From contig CAJXCK010000010.1 in NCBI GenBank assembly GCA_913051785.1, forward strand, positions 1-38,667: a stretch of DNA of 38,667 nucleotides, given 5' to 3'. This DNA is from an uncultured Gammaproteobacteria bacterium. Its GTDB lineage: Bacteria; Pseudomonadota; Gammaproteobacteria; Pseudomonadales; Azotimanducaceae. The notes beneath the pieces are model-generated. The model had not been told where the DNA came from. It ran no database searches and was given only the letters and a program-made list of their open reading frames with translations. Both the position numbers and the translations under genes were made by a program. Each line of letters begins with the position of its first letter. Positions within the stretch are counted from its first letter, which is position 1. Positions 16,220 to 26,449 of the stretch are shown piece after piece.

Positions 16220-17695
16220 TTAAAATTTCTCCAGAACGGAGTTGGAGTGTGGTCTTGCCAGATGCCACGTTGTGTTTTTTTGATACTCACAAGCGATTTC
16301 GAGGATTGTCTTTTCACTATTGGCTGGACCGATCAACTGCAAACCGACGGGTAGATCATTGTGGAAGCCACAAGGGATGGACAATGCGGGGATGCCTGCG
16401 AGACTTGCGGGCACCGTAAACAAATCTTGTTGATACATTGAAACCGGGTCGTCATTCAAGGAGCCAAGCTTGAATGCGGTGTCTGGCGTTGTGGGTAACA
16501 TGAGGGCGTCAACTTTTGAAAAAGTGGCGGTAAAATCGTCAGATATTTTTCGTCTGATTTTTTGCGCTTTCACATAATAGTCGTCAAAGTATCCGACGGA
16601 TAACGTGTATGTGCCTGTGAGAATTCTTCTTTTTACCTCCTCGCCAAAGCCCTCACTCCTTGATCGTCTATATAAATCCTCAAGACTTCTAGGATCATTG
16701 CAGCGATGGCCAAATCGCACACCATCGTACCGGGCCAGGTTCGTAGACGCCTCAGCGCTTGCGAGCACGTAATAAACTGGCACAGCGTGTTCAAGGTTTG
16801 GAAGATCAACTTCGACGAACGAGTGCCCTGATGACTCTAGCTGTCTGCGCGCTGTCTCGAAGGCGTTCTGATATGAGATTTCATTAAATATCCGGCCACG
16901 CGGCAGGCCTATTTTCTTTGGAGAATGCCCGGGTGTGAATCCTTCGGATTTTATTCTGTCCAACCAATCGTCTCGACGCTTTGCGCAGGTGGAGTCTCTC
17001 TTGTCGAAGCCTGCCATGAATGCAAATGAATGAGCCAAGTCTAATGCCGATAACCCAATCGGGCCCGCTTGATCCAAGCTAGAGGCGAAGGCAACCATCC
17101 CGAATCGAGAAATACTGCCATAGGTTGGTTTTAAGCCGGTCACACCGCAGAAAGCGGATGGCTGTCTGATTGAACCACCTGTGTCCGTGCCAGTGGCAAA
17201 TGGCACATAGCCTTTCGCTACGGCTGCCGCTGAACCGCCCGATGAACCGCCAGGGACGTAGTCGGAGTCCCATGGATGATGGACGGCGCCAAAGAAACTG
17301 CTCTCATTTGACGAACCCATTGCGAATTCGTCCATGTTAGTTTTGCCTATGCAGACCATACCCGCATCATCTAACTTTCTAACTACCGTGGCGTCGTAAG
17401 GGGCTGCAAAATTTTCAAGCATCTTCGATCCACATGTCGTCGTCGAATGTTTTGTGCAGAAGATATCTTTATGGGCCATCGGTATTCCTGTAAGGAAGGA
17501 ACTAGCCTTGTTTCTGATTTGAACATCTGCATCATGAGCTTGTTGAAGCGCGTGCTCTTCGGAAAGACTGATAAAGCAATTATTTGTATCGCCACGCGCG
17601 GCGTTTATTGCCTCCTTGGTAAGCTCGACGCTAGATACTTTCCCGTTAGACAAAGCCTCAGCGAGAGCTTTAATCGTGAATTGTGTTTGAGTCAT
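16220..17695 (-). CDS. gatA: Aspartyl/glutamyl-tRNA(Asn/Gln) amidotransferase subunit A
   Basis: GatA is the glutaminase of GatCAB and supplies ammonia to GatB. It is an amidase-signature enzyme with the complete Ser-cisSer-Lys triad: K76 in AHKDIF, S151 in PGGSSGGSAAA and the nucleophile S175 in DTGGSIRQP. Its 491 residues are the usual length. The ATG overlaps the gatC stop by four bases (17692-17695), so translation is probably coupled. Confidence 0.97.
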   Translation of the reverse strand: MTQTQFTIKALAEALSNGKVSSVELTKEAINAARGDTNNCFISLSEEHALQQAHDADVQIRNKASSFLTGIPMAHKDIFCTKHSTTTCGSKMLENFAAPYDATVVRKLDDAGMVCIGKTNMDEFAMGSSNESSFFGAVHHPWDSDYVPGGSSGGSAAAVAKGYVPFATGTDTGGSIRQPSAFCGVTGLKPTYGSISRFGMVAFASSLDQAGPIGLSALDLAHSFAFMAGFDKRDSTCAKRRDDWLDRIKSEGFTPGHSPKKIGLPRGRIFNEISYQNAFETARRQLESSGHSFVEVDLPNLEHAVPVYYVLASAEASTNLARYDGVRFGHRCNDPRSLEDLYRRSRSEGFGEEVKRRILTGTYTLSVGYFDDYYVKAQKIRRKISDDFTATFSKVDALMLPTTPDTAFKLGSLNDDPVSMYQQDLFTVPASLAGIPALSIPCGFHNDLPVGLQLIGPANSEKTILEIACEYQKNTTWHLARPHSNSVLEKF

Positions 17696-17985
17696 TCAAT
17701 TACTCTAGGTACGGTGAAGAATCCATCCTTTATCTCTGGAGCGCCCCTCTGCAGTAGATCTCGGTTAGGCTTCTCAGAAACTTGGTCCGGTCTCAACCTT
17801 TGAGCAGAATCCAGGGGGCTCTTCAATGGAAGTGTATCTGATGTATCGACTTCCATCATTTTGCTTATCATTTTTATAATAGACTTGATATCGCTTTCCA
17901 GCTTTAGCTCCGCAGCTTCATCAATCTCAACTTTCGCAAGATTTGCCAGATGCAATATGTCTATGTGATTTTTTTTATCTGTCAC
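17692..17985 (-). CDS. gatC: Aspartyl/glutamyl-tRNA(Asn/Gln) amidotransferase subunit C
   Basis: GatC is the small subunit that wraps around GatA and GatB. The 97-residue product has the family pattern: HLANLAKVEID near the N-terminus, a helical middle, then LRPDQV and the C-terminal GFFTVPRVIE. The start is GTG at 17985. It is the first gene of the gat operon and divergent from mreB; their promoters must share 17986-18124. Confidence 0.95.
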   Translation of the reverse strand: MTDKKNHIDILHLANLAKVEIDEAAELKLESDIKSIIKMISKMMEVDTSDTLPLKSPLDSAQRLRPDQVSEKPNRDLLQRGAPEIKDGFFTVPRVIE

Positions 17986-19162
<1,177 letters not shown>

Positions 19163-19203
19163 GGCCCTCGTAATTTATCAGATTCGTCGCTTAACGTTAT
19201 TTC

Positions 19204-19218
19204 GGGAGGTTTTCAATA
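19204..19218 (+). promoter_or_regulatory. Ribosome binding site followed by an apparent ATA start codon of mreC
   Basis: GGGAGGT (19204-19210) is a strong Shine-Dalgarno sequence. Five bases later, in the mreC frame, the codon is ATA (19216-19218), followed by AAG ACA CTT TTT. No ATG, GTG or TTG occurs in this frame until TTG 19336, which lies after the whole membrane anchor. Confidence 0.6.
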
Positions 19219-20067
19219 AAGACACTTTTTTCGAGAAGAGGAGGCCGGACATCTAAAATAGCATTCTTAATTGTCTTTTCGCTCTCGGTCTCATATTTAG
19301 ATCATAACTATAGTTATCTTAATTCTTTTAAAAACTTGCTTTTCGACGCGGTCACTCCTATCTATTTCGTAGCCGAGTTGCCTTTGCGAATCTTCAACCA
19401 ATTCGATGAGCTCTTCGTTTCTCGGTTGAAATTAACTCGAGCTTTGGAAGATCAAGAAAAGAGAAACCTGTTACTTTCTCGCATCCAGCAAAAATATGAA
19501 TCCCTGCAAAAGGAAAACACCCGCATGAGGAAGCTGTTGGGTTCAAGTTCATCCCGCGACGAAGAGGTCCAGATAGCGGAAATCGTATCTGTTGATTTGA
19601 GCAGGGGCTCAATGAACATGGTTATCAATAAGGGGGTATCGGATGGAGTTCGGTTTGGGAACGTTGTCATAGATGATGCAGGCGTTGTCGGCCAGGTTGC
19701 TAGAGCTGGCACTCAAACAAGCCTTGTGCTGCTTATCACAGATAAAGATCACGCCACCCCCATTCAAGTTAGGAGAAATGGGCTTCGAGCAGTTGCTGGA
19801 GGAACAGGATCATTAGATTATCTCATATTGGAAAATCTCCCCGTATCCAGTGACCTGCAGGTTGGTGACATAGTTGAAACCTCGGGTCTAGCCGGTCGTT
19901 TCCCCTACGGCTATGCCGTCGGAACAATAGTCGATATTGAAAAAGAGCAAACTTCGGTTTTCGCTTCAGTAAAGTTGGCACCTGCGGCAAAACTGAGCCA
20001 ATCCAGATATCTGCTAATATTGAAAGACCTTCAACAAAACGTCGAATCTGGACGAAGGCAGCTTTGA
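19216..20067 (+). CDS. mreC: Cell shape-determining protein MreC
   Basis: MreC is a bitopic periplasmic protein that links MreB to the PBP2/RodA elongation enzymes. Reading from 19216 gives 283 residues: a short basic cytoplasmic start (KTLFSRRGGRTSK), a membrane segment (IAFLIVFSLSVSYL), a coiled coil around residues 70-110, and the beta-rich MreC domain with NKGVSDGVRFGNVV and ETSGLAGRFPYGYAVG. The first conventional start, TTG 19336, would remove the basic start and membrane anchor, which every MreC needs. The start therefore appears to be ATA 19216, placed ideally behind GGGAGGT. A base-call error for ATG is the main alternative. Confidence 0.9.
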   Translation: MKTLFSRRGGRTSKIAFLIVFSLSVSYLDHNYSYLNSFKNLLFDAVTPIYFVAELPLRIFNQFDELFVSRLKLTRALEDQEKRNLLLSRIQQKYESLQKENTRMRKLLGSSSSRDEEVQIAEIVSVDLSRGSMNMVINKGVSDGVRFGNVVIDDAGVVGQVARAGTQTSLVLLITDKDHATPIQVRRNGLRAVAGGTGSLDYLILENLPVSSDLQVGDIVETSGLAGRFPYGYAVGTIVDIEKEQTSVFASVKLAPAAKLSQSRYLLILKDLQQNVESGRRQL

Positions 20068-20552
20068 ACCTTCTGTATTTTGTTATGTTGTTTTGCCTGG
20101 CGTGTGTTTTTGAGCTCATGACCCTTCCCAACAATCTCTATGGACAAGGGGTGCTTTGGACCCCTTACTGGTTGTTAATTTTGTTATGGATCCAAGCATT
20201 GAAAAATCTAAGCCAGGGAGCTGTTTACCTCGCTTGGGGATTAGGGCTATTGGTTGATGTCTTGCTGGACCAAGTTTTGGGCACGAACGCTCTTATATTT
20301 GGTGTCGTAGTCTTTATCGGTCAGAGCTTTAGTCCGAGATGGGTTCTCTATTCAAAAATTCAGAAGACGATATTGGTTTTTTTTGGACTTTGCCTGATCG
20401 GTGCAATACAACAGCTGTACTTGGAAATCTTTGACCAAGCAGCTTGGACTTTGGCGCTCATCTTGCGAGCTTTTGCGAGTGCGTTGGTTTGGATTGCATA
20501 TGAGTTCATGGGGAGCCACGTTTTTTTTCGAAAAATGGGAAGAGGTAGTTGA
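20064..20552 (+). CDS. mreD: Rod shape-determining protein MreD
   Basis: MreD is an integral inner-membrane partner of MreC. The 162 residues are mostly hydrophobic, forming about five to six membrane segments, with the PNNLYGQGVLWTPYW and GLLVDVLLDQVLGTNALIFG segments typical of the family. The start is TTG at 20064, within a TTGA that also contains the mreC stop, so translation is probably coupled. The length agrees with E. coli MreD (162). Confidence 0.93.
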   Translation: MNLLYFVMLFCLACVFELMTLPNNLYGQGVLWTPYWLLILLWIQALKNLSQGAVYLAWGLGLLVDVLLDQVLGTNALIFGVVVFIGQSFSPRWVLYSKIQKTILVFFGLCLIGAIQQLYLEIFDQAAWTLALILRAFASALVWIAYEFMGSHVFFRKMGRGS

Positions 20553-21136
20553 TTCAAGTCGTGTTGGCGTCAGGCTCACCGAGAAGAGCTCAGATTATGG
20601 AGGCTATTGGTGTGCCTTGCCGAGTAGCTCCGCAGAAGATAGATGAAAGTCTGAGGGACGGTGAGTCAGTCGTGAATTATGTTGAAAGACTGTCACGAGA
20701 AAAAGCCGAAAGTGCTTTGGGGGAATTTTGTCAATCTGTGATAATCGGAGCAGATACGGTTGTGGTCTTAGGAGACTTAATTCTCGAAAAGCCCAAGGAT
20801 AGAGCCGCAGGCACAGAGATGCTGAGTCTGTTATCAGGGCGCAGGCATTTGGTCTTCACTGGGCTCACCGTTCTGTATAGTTCTTTGGTAATTACCGATG
20901 TAGTGACGACAGAGGTTAGTTTCAGAGATATCAGCAACGAGGAAATGGAACTATATTGGAAAACAGGAGAACCAGAAGATAAAGCTGGTGGTTATGGTTT
21001 ACAGGGTATAGGCGGGACTTTTGTGACCTCTATTCGCGGAAGTTACAGTGGAGTCTTGGGCCTGCCTGTTTTTGAGACCGAGAGGGCGCTAAAGAAAGCA
21101 GGTATAGATACATGGAGGTATCGAATTGGGCACTGA
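20549..21136 (+). CDS. maf: Maf-family nucleoside triphosphate pyrophosphatase (YhdE type)
   Basis: Maf proteins hydrolyse non-canonical or UTP/dTTP nucleotides and have been linked to cell-division control. The 195-residue product has ASGSPRR at 7-13, GADTVV around 67-72 with the catalytic aspartate, and EKPKDRAAGTEMLSLLSGR. The start TTG 20549 sits in a TTGA overlapping the mreD stop, the same arrangement as mreC/mreD. The position after mreD is conserved in gammaproteobacteria. Confidence 0.94.
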   Translation: MIQVVLASGSPRRAQIMEAIGVPCRVAPQKIDESLRDGESVVNYVERLSREKAESALGEFCQSVIIGADTVVVLGDLILEKPKDRAAGTEMLSLLSGRRHLVFTGLTVLYSSLVITDVVTTEVSFRDISNEEMELYWKTGEPEDKAGGYGLQGIGGTFVTSIRGSYSGVLGLPVFETERALKKAGIDTWRYRIGH

Positions 21137-22634
21137 AAGGATATTGATAGATGGTTCACAGCGAACCGTCTCGCTAGCGCTAACGAAGGAAAAGAGATTG
21201 ATAGCGTTCCACTGTCAAGATAGGTCCTTGGGAAACATGGTCGGCAATATCTACCTAGGTAAAGTAAAGAAAGTCGTTCGAGGGATACAAGCCGCTTTCG
21301 TTGACATAGGTGGCAGTAAAGATGGCTTTTTGCATGTTAAAGGGATCGATCTAAGCCGACAGCCCAAGTTGTCCAGGAAAGTGGATTTCGAGGGCACCGA
21401 CATAGGGAATTATTTGCGTGATGGTCAATGGCTAGTAGTCCAGGTTGAAAAAGAAGGTTTTGCGGGAAAAGGCCCCAGGCTGACAACGTTATTATCTATA
21501 AGTTCGAATATGTTGGTTCTTACTCCTCACTCAAATAAAATTGGAGTGTCGAGAAGAATAGAAAAAGAAGGCGAAAGCGAAAGGTTTAAGCGAATTTTTG
21601 AGCCAAGATTGCATGATATCGATCGTGGACTGATAGTCCGAACGACCGCAGAGGGCGCTAGTGAGGAGAAGCTAAACCAAGCCCTAGATAGTATTCTGCA
21701 GAGATGGGATACGCTGAATACAGAAATTCGAAGTGTAATGAACGCACAAAAAATCGGGTTGATTGGAAGAGCGGAATCTTTTCCAACTAGGCTATTAATG
21801 GATTTGGCGAGCCGTAATCTGGAGAAAGTGTTGATCAATGACCCGGATTTGTTCAGGGAGGTCAGCGACTACGTTACTTTGGAAGAAAAGAGTTTTGCAA
21901 ATGCTATTTCCGTAGATTTTGAGGACGGAGATATCTTCGCGAGATTTGGCATCAGTGCGCAAATTGATTTAGCACTAAAAAAGGAGTTTCAAATGAGCTC
22001 AGGAGCTCAGTTGGTCTTTGAACAAACGGAAGCGCTCGTTAGCGTTGATGTTAACAGTGGTAGTAAATTGAACCATGGTGATTCGAATGTCGGCGGAGCG
22101 GATGCGCAAGATCAATTGGCGATTCAGGTGAACATGGAAGCTGCTGAGCTCATACCCAGTCAGCTTAGATTGCGTAATTTAGCGGGGTTAATAGTTATAG
22201 ACTTTATCAATATGAGCTCGACCGAGGCTCACGACCAAGTTTTAGCTGCGCTCGAAAGAGGCTTACTCGAAGATCCCGCTACGACAAGAGTAGACGGCTT
22301 TTCCGATCATGGGGTTGTTCAGATGACTCGTAGGAGGGCCGGCAAGTCTCTGCACGATTCGATGACTAATCTTAACGCGTCCAAACCGGATTCGGTTCTA
22401 GAAGATGTGTGTGAAAAGATCGTTATAGACATCATTCGTCATCACAAGAACAATAGAAATTCCAAAGAATCCGGGGAGTATCTTGTTCGTGCTGAACAAA
22501 AGACGGTCGATTATCTTCTCGAACATAAAACCAATTATTTAAGCAGGTTGGAGTCGGCTGTAAAAAGATCTGTTGGTGTTCAGGTTGAACCGGACTTTGA
22601 AGTTGATGAGTTTGATTTTTCGCTCGTGGAATAG
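21126..22634 (+). CDS. rng: Ribonuclease G
   Basis: RNase G is an RNase E-like endonuclease that matures the 16S rRNA 5' end and cuts some mRNAs. The 502-residue protein has an S1 domain (about 38-125), the 5'-sensor and RNase H-like parts, and the catalytic DNase I-like part with both metal-binding aspartates, D308 in DVNSG and D359 in VIDF. After MTRRRAGKSL the family normally has a Cys-x-x-Cys zinc-link that ties the dimer; here residues 411-420 are DSMTNLNASK with no cysteine. The start TTG 21126 overlaps maf by 11 bp behind GGAGGT. Confidence 0.93.
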   Translation: MGTERILIDGSQRTVSLALTKEKRLIAFHCQDRSLGNMVGNIYLGKVKKVVRGIQAAFVDIGGSKDGFLHVKGIDLSRQPKLSRKVDFEGTDIGNYLRDGQWLVVQVEKEGFAGKGPRLTTLLSISSNMLVLTPHSNKIGVSRRIEKEGESERFKRIFEPRLHDIDRGLIVRTTAEGASEEKLNQALDSILQRWDTLNTEIRSVMNAQKIGLIGRAESFPTRLLMDLASRNLEKVLINDPDLFREVSDYVTLEEKSFANAISVDFEDGDIFARFGISAQIDLALKKEFQMSSGAQLVFEQTEALVSVDVNSGSKLNHGDSNVGGADAQDQLAIQVNMEAAELIPSQLRLRNLAGLIVIDFINMSSTEAHDQVLAALERGLLEDPATTRVDGFSDHGVVQMTRRRAGKSLHDSMTNLNASKPDSVLEDVCEKIVIDIIRHHKNNRNSKESGEYLVRAEQKTVDYLLEHKTNYLSRLESAVKRSVGVQVEPDFEVDEFDFSLVE

Positions 22635-22652
22635 TCGACTCAAAAAAGGTTT

Positions 22653-25600
22653 ATGTATAGGTATCTGGACAAGCTGCAAGATAGTCGGCTGAGCAGGTTC
22701 ATATGTCGGGCCATAGCTTTATTTATATTTTCCTTGTCTCTCTCCTTGTTGGCACTCCGAGGTTTCGGCGTTGTGCTTGAAAATAATCCAACTTGGGTTG
22801 GTCAGTTATTAGGCAAGTATAATGCAACGGTAAGTTCTCTCTCCGTTCGCTGGCGGTTTACTGATCCAATAATAGAGATGGAAACCTTTGTTTTTGGTGC
22901 TGGCTCCATTCAAAAATTGAAATTGGAGCTTGATTTAATTGAAAGCTTACTTAGGGCGAATCCAGTTCCAAAAAATTTGGTGTGGAAGAGGTTGAGCCTG
23001 GATTTTATATATCGAGAAAAATCAGGCTGGCACATCAAGAATTTCAAAGCCCTACAACTGCCCTTTGATTTAATCAAAAGCATTCGGAACGCGGATTCGT
23101 TGGAGGGATATGTTGAGCTGAGGTTTATTGATGGAAACATTCTCGCTGATGCTATAGGTATAGACATGCGGTCTGCGAACTCTGGCAGTGAACACTTAAA
23201 TTCAATGTCAATTCGAAATATCAAGAATGGCAGTGGCAGTCTAAATCTGAAATCTTACGAGCAAGTGATGTCCTTGGGATTGAGAGAAGATTTTTTTTCT
23301 GTTTCCGGGTCAATATCCTTATCAGATGCAATAACTAAAGGCCCAAAAGTTACGTTTTCTATTGATGATTGGTGGCTTTTTAATCGTTCTGGAAAGACCA
23401 AAGCTCTTTTTGCAGGTAAGAGCACTTTGGCTCCTCCCACCGGTCATCACCAGAATCCTGACAATGAGCTCAGCGTTACCATTGAAATTCCTCTTCGAGG
23501 AGTTGGAAACGAAATCAGCGGGACGACTTCAAAATTTTTTTTAGAAGTTCCCTCTATCGGCGACGCAAAGGCGTTGATCATTCGGCCAGAACCTGTGTCT
23601 TCGAGGTTGATTATGAAAAGCCTTAATCAATTCGATCTGGGTGTTTGGGCGCCAAAGGTTGATTTAAAGTCTTTCGGCAAAGAATTTAGAGGATTATTGA
23701 GCAATATCGCACCTGGTTTGGGGAGCTGGATGAATGGTCTGCGTCCGGAAGGGTTTCTGAATAATTTCTTTTTCCGCTATCGATCTGGCCATGGTGGTTT
23801 TTATACAACTTCTTTTTCTGGATTGAGTCTTAATGGTTTTAGGGGCGTTCCAACTACCTCGAATTTGCAGGGAACCGCATCTGGTTCTTTGTTGAGCCAT
23901 CAAATAACAGTTAATTCATCGAACACGTCACTCCACCTTCCCACTTTCTTTGAGCAACCTTGGTTTTTTAGCGATATCTCTGGAAATCTCCAGGTCTATG
24001 TTGGTGTCGATTATCTGGGAATTAGGGGTAAAAATATCAAAGGCGACAAAGAAGGTAGTCTGATAGCTGGGGAGTTTTCTATATCGAGGCCGAATGAAAA
24101 AGTTGAGCAAAGGATGAATTTACAGTTTCAGCTGTCTGAAGGGAAAGTCTCGGATCTAAAAGAGTTTGTCTCTCTAAAGTTACCGCCTTCGGCAAGAAGT
24201 TGGCTGCTCGGGGCCCCACTCTCAGGTGAGTTCTCGGATGTTCGCGGAGCTTATCAGGGAGTTTTTCAGACCGATCGTCCGAGTGTCTCTAGAAGATGGG
24301 CGCTGTTGTCCGCGGCGAGGGATCTTGGAGTGAAATTTGAGGAGGCTTGGCCTGCCCTAAACGGCTCCGATGGCGTGATAGAGGTGCTTGGAGAGAGGAT
24401 TGTTTTCAATTTTAAGCCAAGCGAGATCGGTGGTCTTCAGGTGTCAGATGGAACGATCACATTTGATACCGAAGCTCTTGTTTTGGGGGTCACCGGCTCA
24501 CTGGAAGAAGAAGCAAGCAAGGTTCTGGATTTCATAAAAGTAACGCCCTTAAAGAGAGCACTTCCTTTCGTAGAAAAGGATTGGCAGGCAGAGGGTAGCG
24601 TAAGTATTGATGGGCAATTTTCTGTTCCGGTTAGAGAAAACTCTTCCGAAAAAGATTCGATAGACCTAGATTTTTCGGTAACGAATCTAGAAGTCAAGAT
24701 GCCAAGTCTTGGGCTAGAATTCGGGGGTCTCGTTGGCAGCGGGACCTTCCTGTCCCCACATTTTTTGAGCGGCTCCTTTTTTGGCGAACATTTTGGCCGG
24801 CCTGTTTCTCTAGATTTTCGATATGACCCGGAGCGACTTTATATCGATGCAGTCGGTTCGTTAACGGCAGAGAATGTCCTCCAATTATCTGACCTAGACT
24901 CAGAAAAATTCTTTCACGGCACTTTAGATTATCGTGGAACTCTAACACTGGATATGAATGATGAAGTTTCCCCGGTATTTAATCTTTATAGTGATCTTTT
25001 AGGTCTTGCGATTGATGTGCCTGATAACTTAGGCAAGGAAAAAACTGAAAAAGAGGCCCTACGCTTAAGTATAGAATTCTTAGAGATGGGAAGGAGATTT
25101 GATTTACAGTACAAGTTCATGGAGGGGTACCTAACTGTTGGAAAAGCAGATCCCATGGGCCATCTTCGATTAAACGCACCAGCTGGCCTAGTTTTGAGTT
25201 ACCCGAGTAAAGTTGTGCTGAGCGGGAAGTTAGATAGTTTTGACTTTTTGGGCTGGAACGAGTTCCTCAAACCATATTGGGGGCAGGGCGGCGCTAGCTC
25301 TGTTGTGGTTGAAAATCTTACTATCGAGCATTTTCAGATAGATCAGTTTCTGTTTGAGGACATGATAGTCAATGGACAGTCGTTGGGGTCGGAATATCTT
25401 TTGACTTTCGATAGTAACAGGTTGGCTGGCTCAATAAAGTTTGGTCAAAGTGACCGATTATCGCTCGATATCAATACGCTGTTACTTCCAGTTTATAATG
25501 ATTATGGGGTGATGGATGAACCGTCTAAGGAAAATTGGTTGCTCGACGATCCTGTTAGTTTGGAGCTTGGTGCGAAGTTGCCTAAGATGTTTTTATCCAT

Positions 25601-26432
25601 TGAGTCTATTTTTTTAGGGATAGAAGATTATGGATCTTGGTCATTTTATCTAGAACCTGATGTAGCAGGAATCGAATTGACCTCGGTCGATGGAAGCATC
25701 AGGGGAATGAGTTTTAAAGAAGCCTCCGTGAAGTGGGATTTTGAGAATAATAGGACTTCTTTCGCCAACGAGGTATCAATAATCGATCTAGGTAAAGCCC
25801 TCCCGTTGTGGGGCTTTGCCCCTGGCGTTGAGACCAGCTCTTTGGAAATGAATATGGATTTGAGTTGGCCGGGTTCGCCGTTGAATGTGGAGTTATTTTC
25901 GACTGTGGGTAAGGCGGCAGTTCAGGCTGGAGCAGGGCGTTTCCTGGATGAGGAAACTTCCGCGAACGGTTTGAGGCTCCTCAGCATCTTTACTCCTTAC
26001 GCTATAATGAAGCGGATCAACAATTTCGATTTTTCTGACATCCTAGGTGAAGGGATGAGCTTTGATTCCCTGAGTGGTGCCGCTCAGATCGCTTATGGAG
26101 AATTAGAATTTACGCAGCCCCTGATAGTGGAAAGCCGATCATCAACTTTTGAATTTGGAGGCAAAATCAGTCTCGTCGATGATTCGCTCAGCAACGAAAT
26201 GATTGTCACGTTGCCGGTCAGTAAGTCGCTTCCATGGTACGGTTTATATCTTGCTCTAGCTAATCCCGTCGCTGGACTAGGCGTCGTCATTGGGGAACAA
26301 ATTCTGCGAAAGCCGATAGAACAATTTAGTAGCGCGAAGTTTCAAATAGAAGGTACTTTTGAAGATCCAACCGTCAGGTTCCAAAGTCTCTGGGATACTG
26401 AGATTGAGTTGCCGGCTAATATTTCTGAGTGA
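22653..26432 (+). CDS. yhdP: YhdP-family AsmA-like envelope protein
   Basis: YhdP is one of the large AsmA-like proteins that bridge the periplasm and move phospholipid toward the outer membrane. The 1259-residue chain is close to E. coli YhdP (1266). It has one N-terminal membrane anchor (about 18-40), a long beta-rich body rich in short repeating strands, and a C-terminal AsmA-like region with ISLVDDSLSNEMIVTLPVS and NPVAGLGVVIGEQILRKPI. Its position between rng and tldD is conserved. The window lacks the mla lipid-transport operon usually seen near ibaG, which may make this protein more important (inference). Confidence 0.92.
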   Translation: MYRYLDKLQDSRLSRFICRAIALFIFSLSLSLLALRGFGVVLENNPTWVGQLLGKYNATVSSLSVRWRFTDPIIEMETFVFGAGSIQKLKLELDLIESLLRANPVPKNLVWKRLSLDFIYREKSGWHIKNFKALQLPFDLIKSIRNADSLEGYVELRFIDGNILADAIGIDMRSANSGSEHLNSMSIRNIKNGSGSLNLKSYEQVMSLGLREDFFSVSGSISLSDAITKGPKVTFSIDDWWLFNRSGKTKALFAGKSTLAPPTGHHQNPDNELSVTIEIPLRGVGNEISGTTSKFFLEVPSIGDAKALIIRPEPVSSRLIMKSLNQFDLGVWAPKVDLKSFGKEFRGLLSNIAPGLGSWMNGLRPEGFLNNFFFRYRSGHGGFYTTSFSGLSLNGFRGVPTTSNLQGTASGSLLSHQITVNSSNTSLHLPTFFEQPWFFSDISGNLQVYVGVDYLGIRGKNIKGDKEGSLIAGEFSISRPNEKVEQRMNLQFQLSEGKVSDLKEFVSLKLPPSARSWLLGAPLSGEFSDVRGAYQGVFQTDRPSVSRRWALLSAARDLGVKFEEAWPALNGSDGVIEVLGERIVFNFKPSEIGGLQVSDGTITFDTEALVLGVTGSLEEEASKVLDFIKVTPLKRALPFVEKDWQAEGSVSIDGQFSVPVRENSSEKDSIDLDFSVTNLEVKMPSLGLEFGGLVGSGTFLSPHFLSGSFFGEHFGRPVSLDFRYDPERLYIDAVGSLTAENVLQLSDLDSEKFFHGTLDYRGTLTLDMNDEVSPVFNLYSDLLGLAIDVPDNLGKEKTEKEALRLSIEFLEMGRRFDLQYKFMEGYLTVGKADPMGHLRLNAPAGLVLSYPSKVVLSGKLDSFDFLGWNEFLKPYWGQGGASSVVVENLTIEHFQIDQFLFEDMIVNGQSLGSEYLLTFDSNRLAGSIKFGQSDRLSLDINTLLLPVYNDYGVMDEPSKENWLLDDPVSLELGAKLPKMFLSIESIFLGIEDYGSWSFYLEPDVAGIELTSVDGSIRGMSFKEASVKWDFENNRTSFANEVSIIDLGKALPLWGFAPGVETSSLEMNMDLSWPGSPLNVELFSTVGKAAVQAGAGRFLDEETSANGLRLLSIFTPYAIMKRINNFDFSDILGEGMSFDSLSGAAQIAYGELEFTQPLIVESRSSTFEFGGKISLVDDSLSNEMIVTLPVSKSLPWYGLYLALANPVAGLGVVIGEQILRKPIEQFSSAKFQIEGTFEDPTVRFQSLWDTEIELPANISE

Positions 26433-26449
26433 ACGAAAATGGTGATCAA

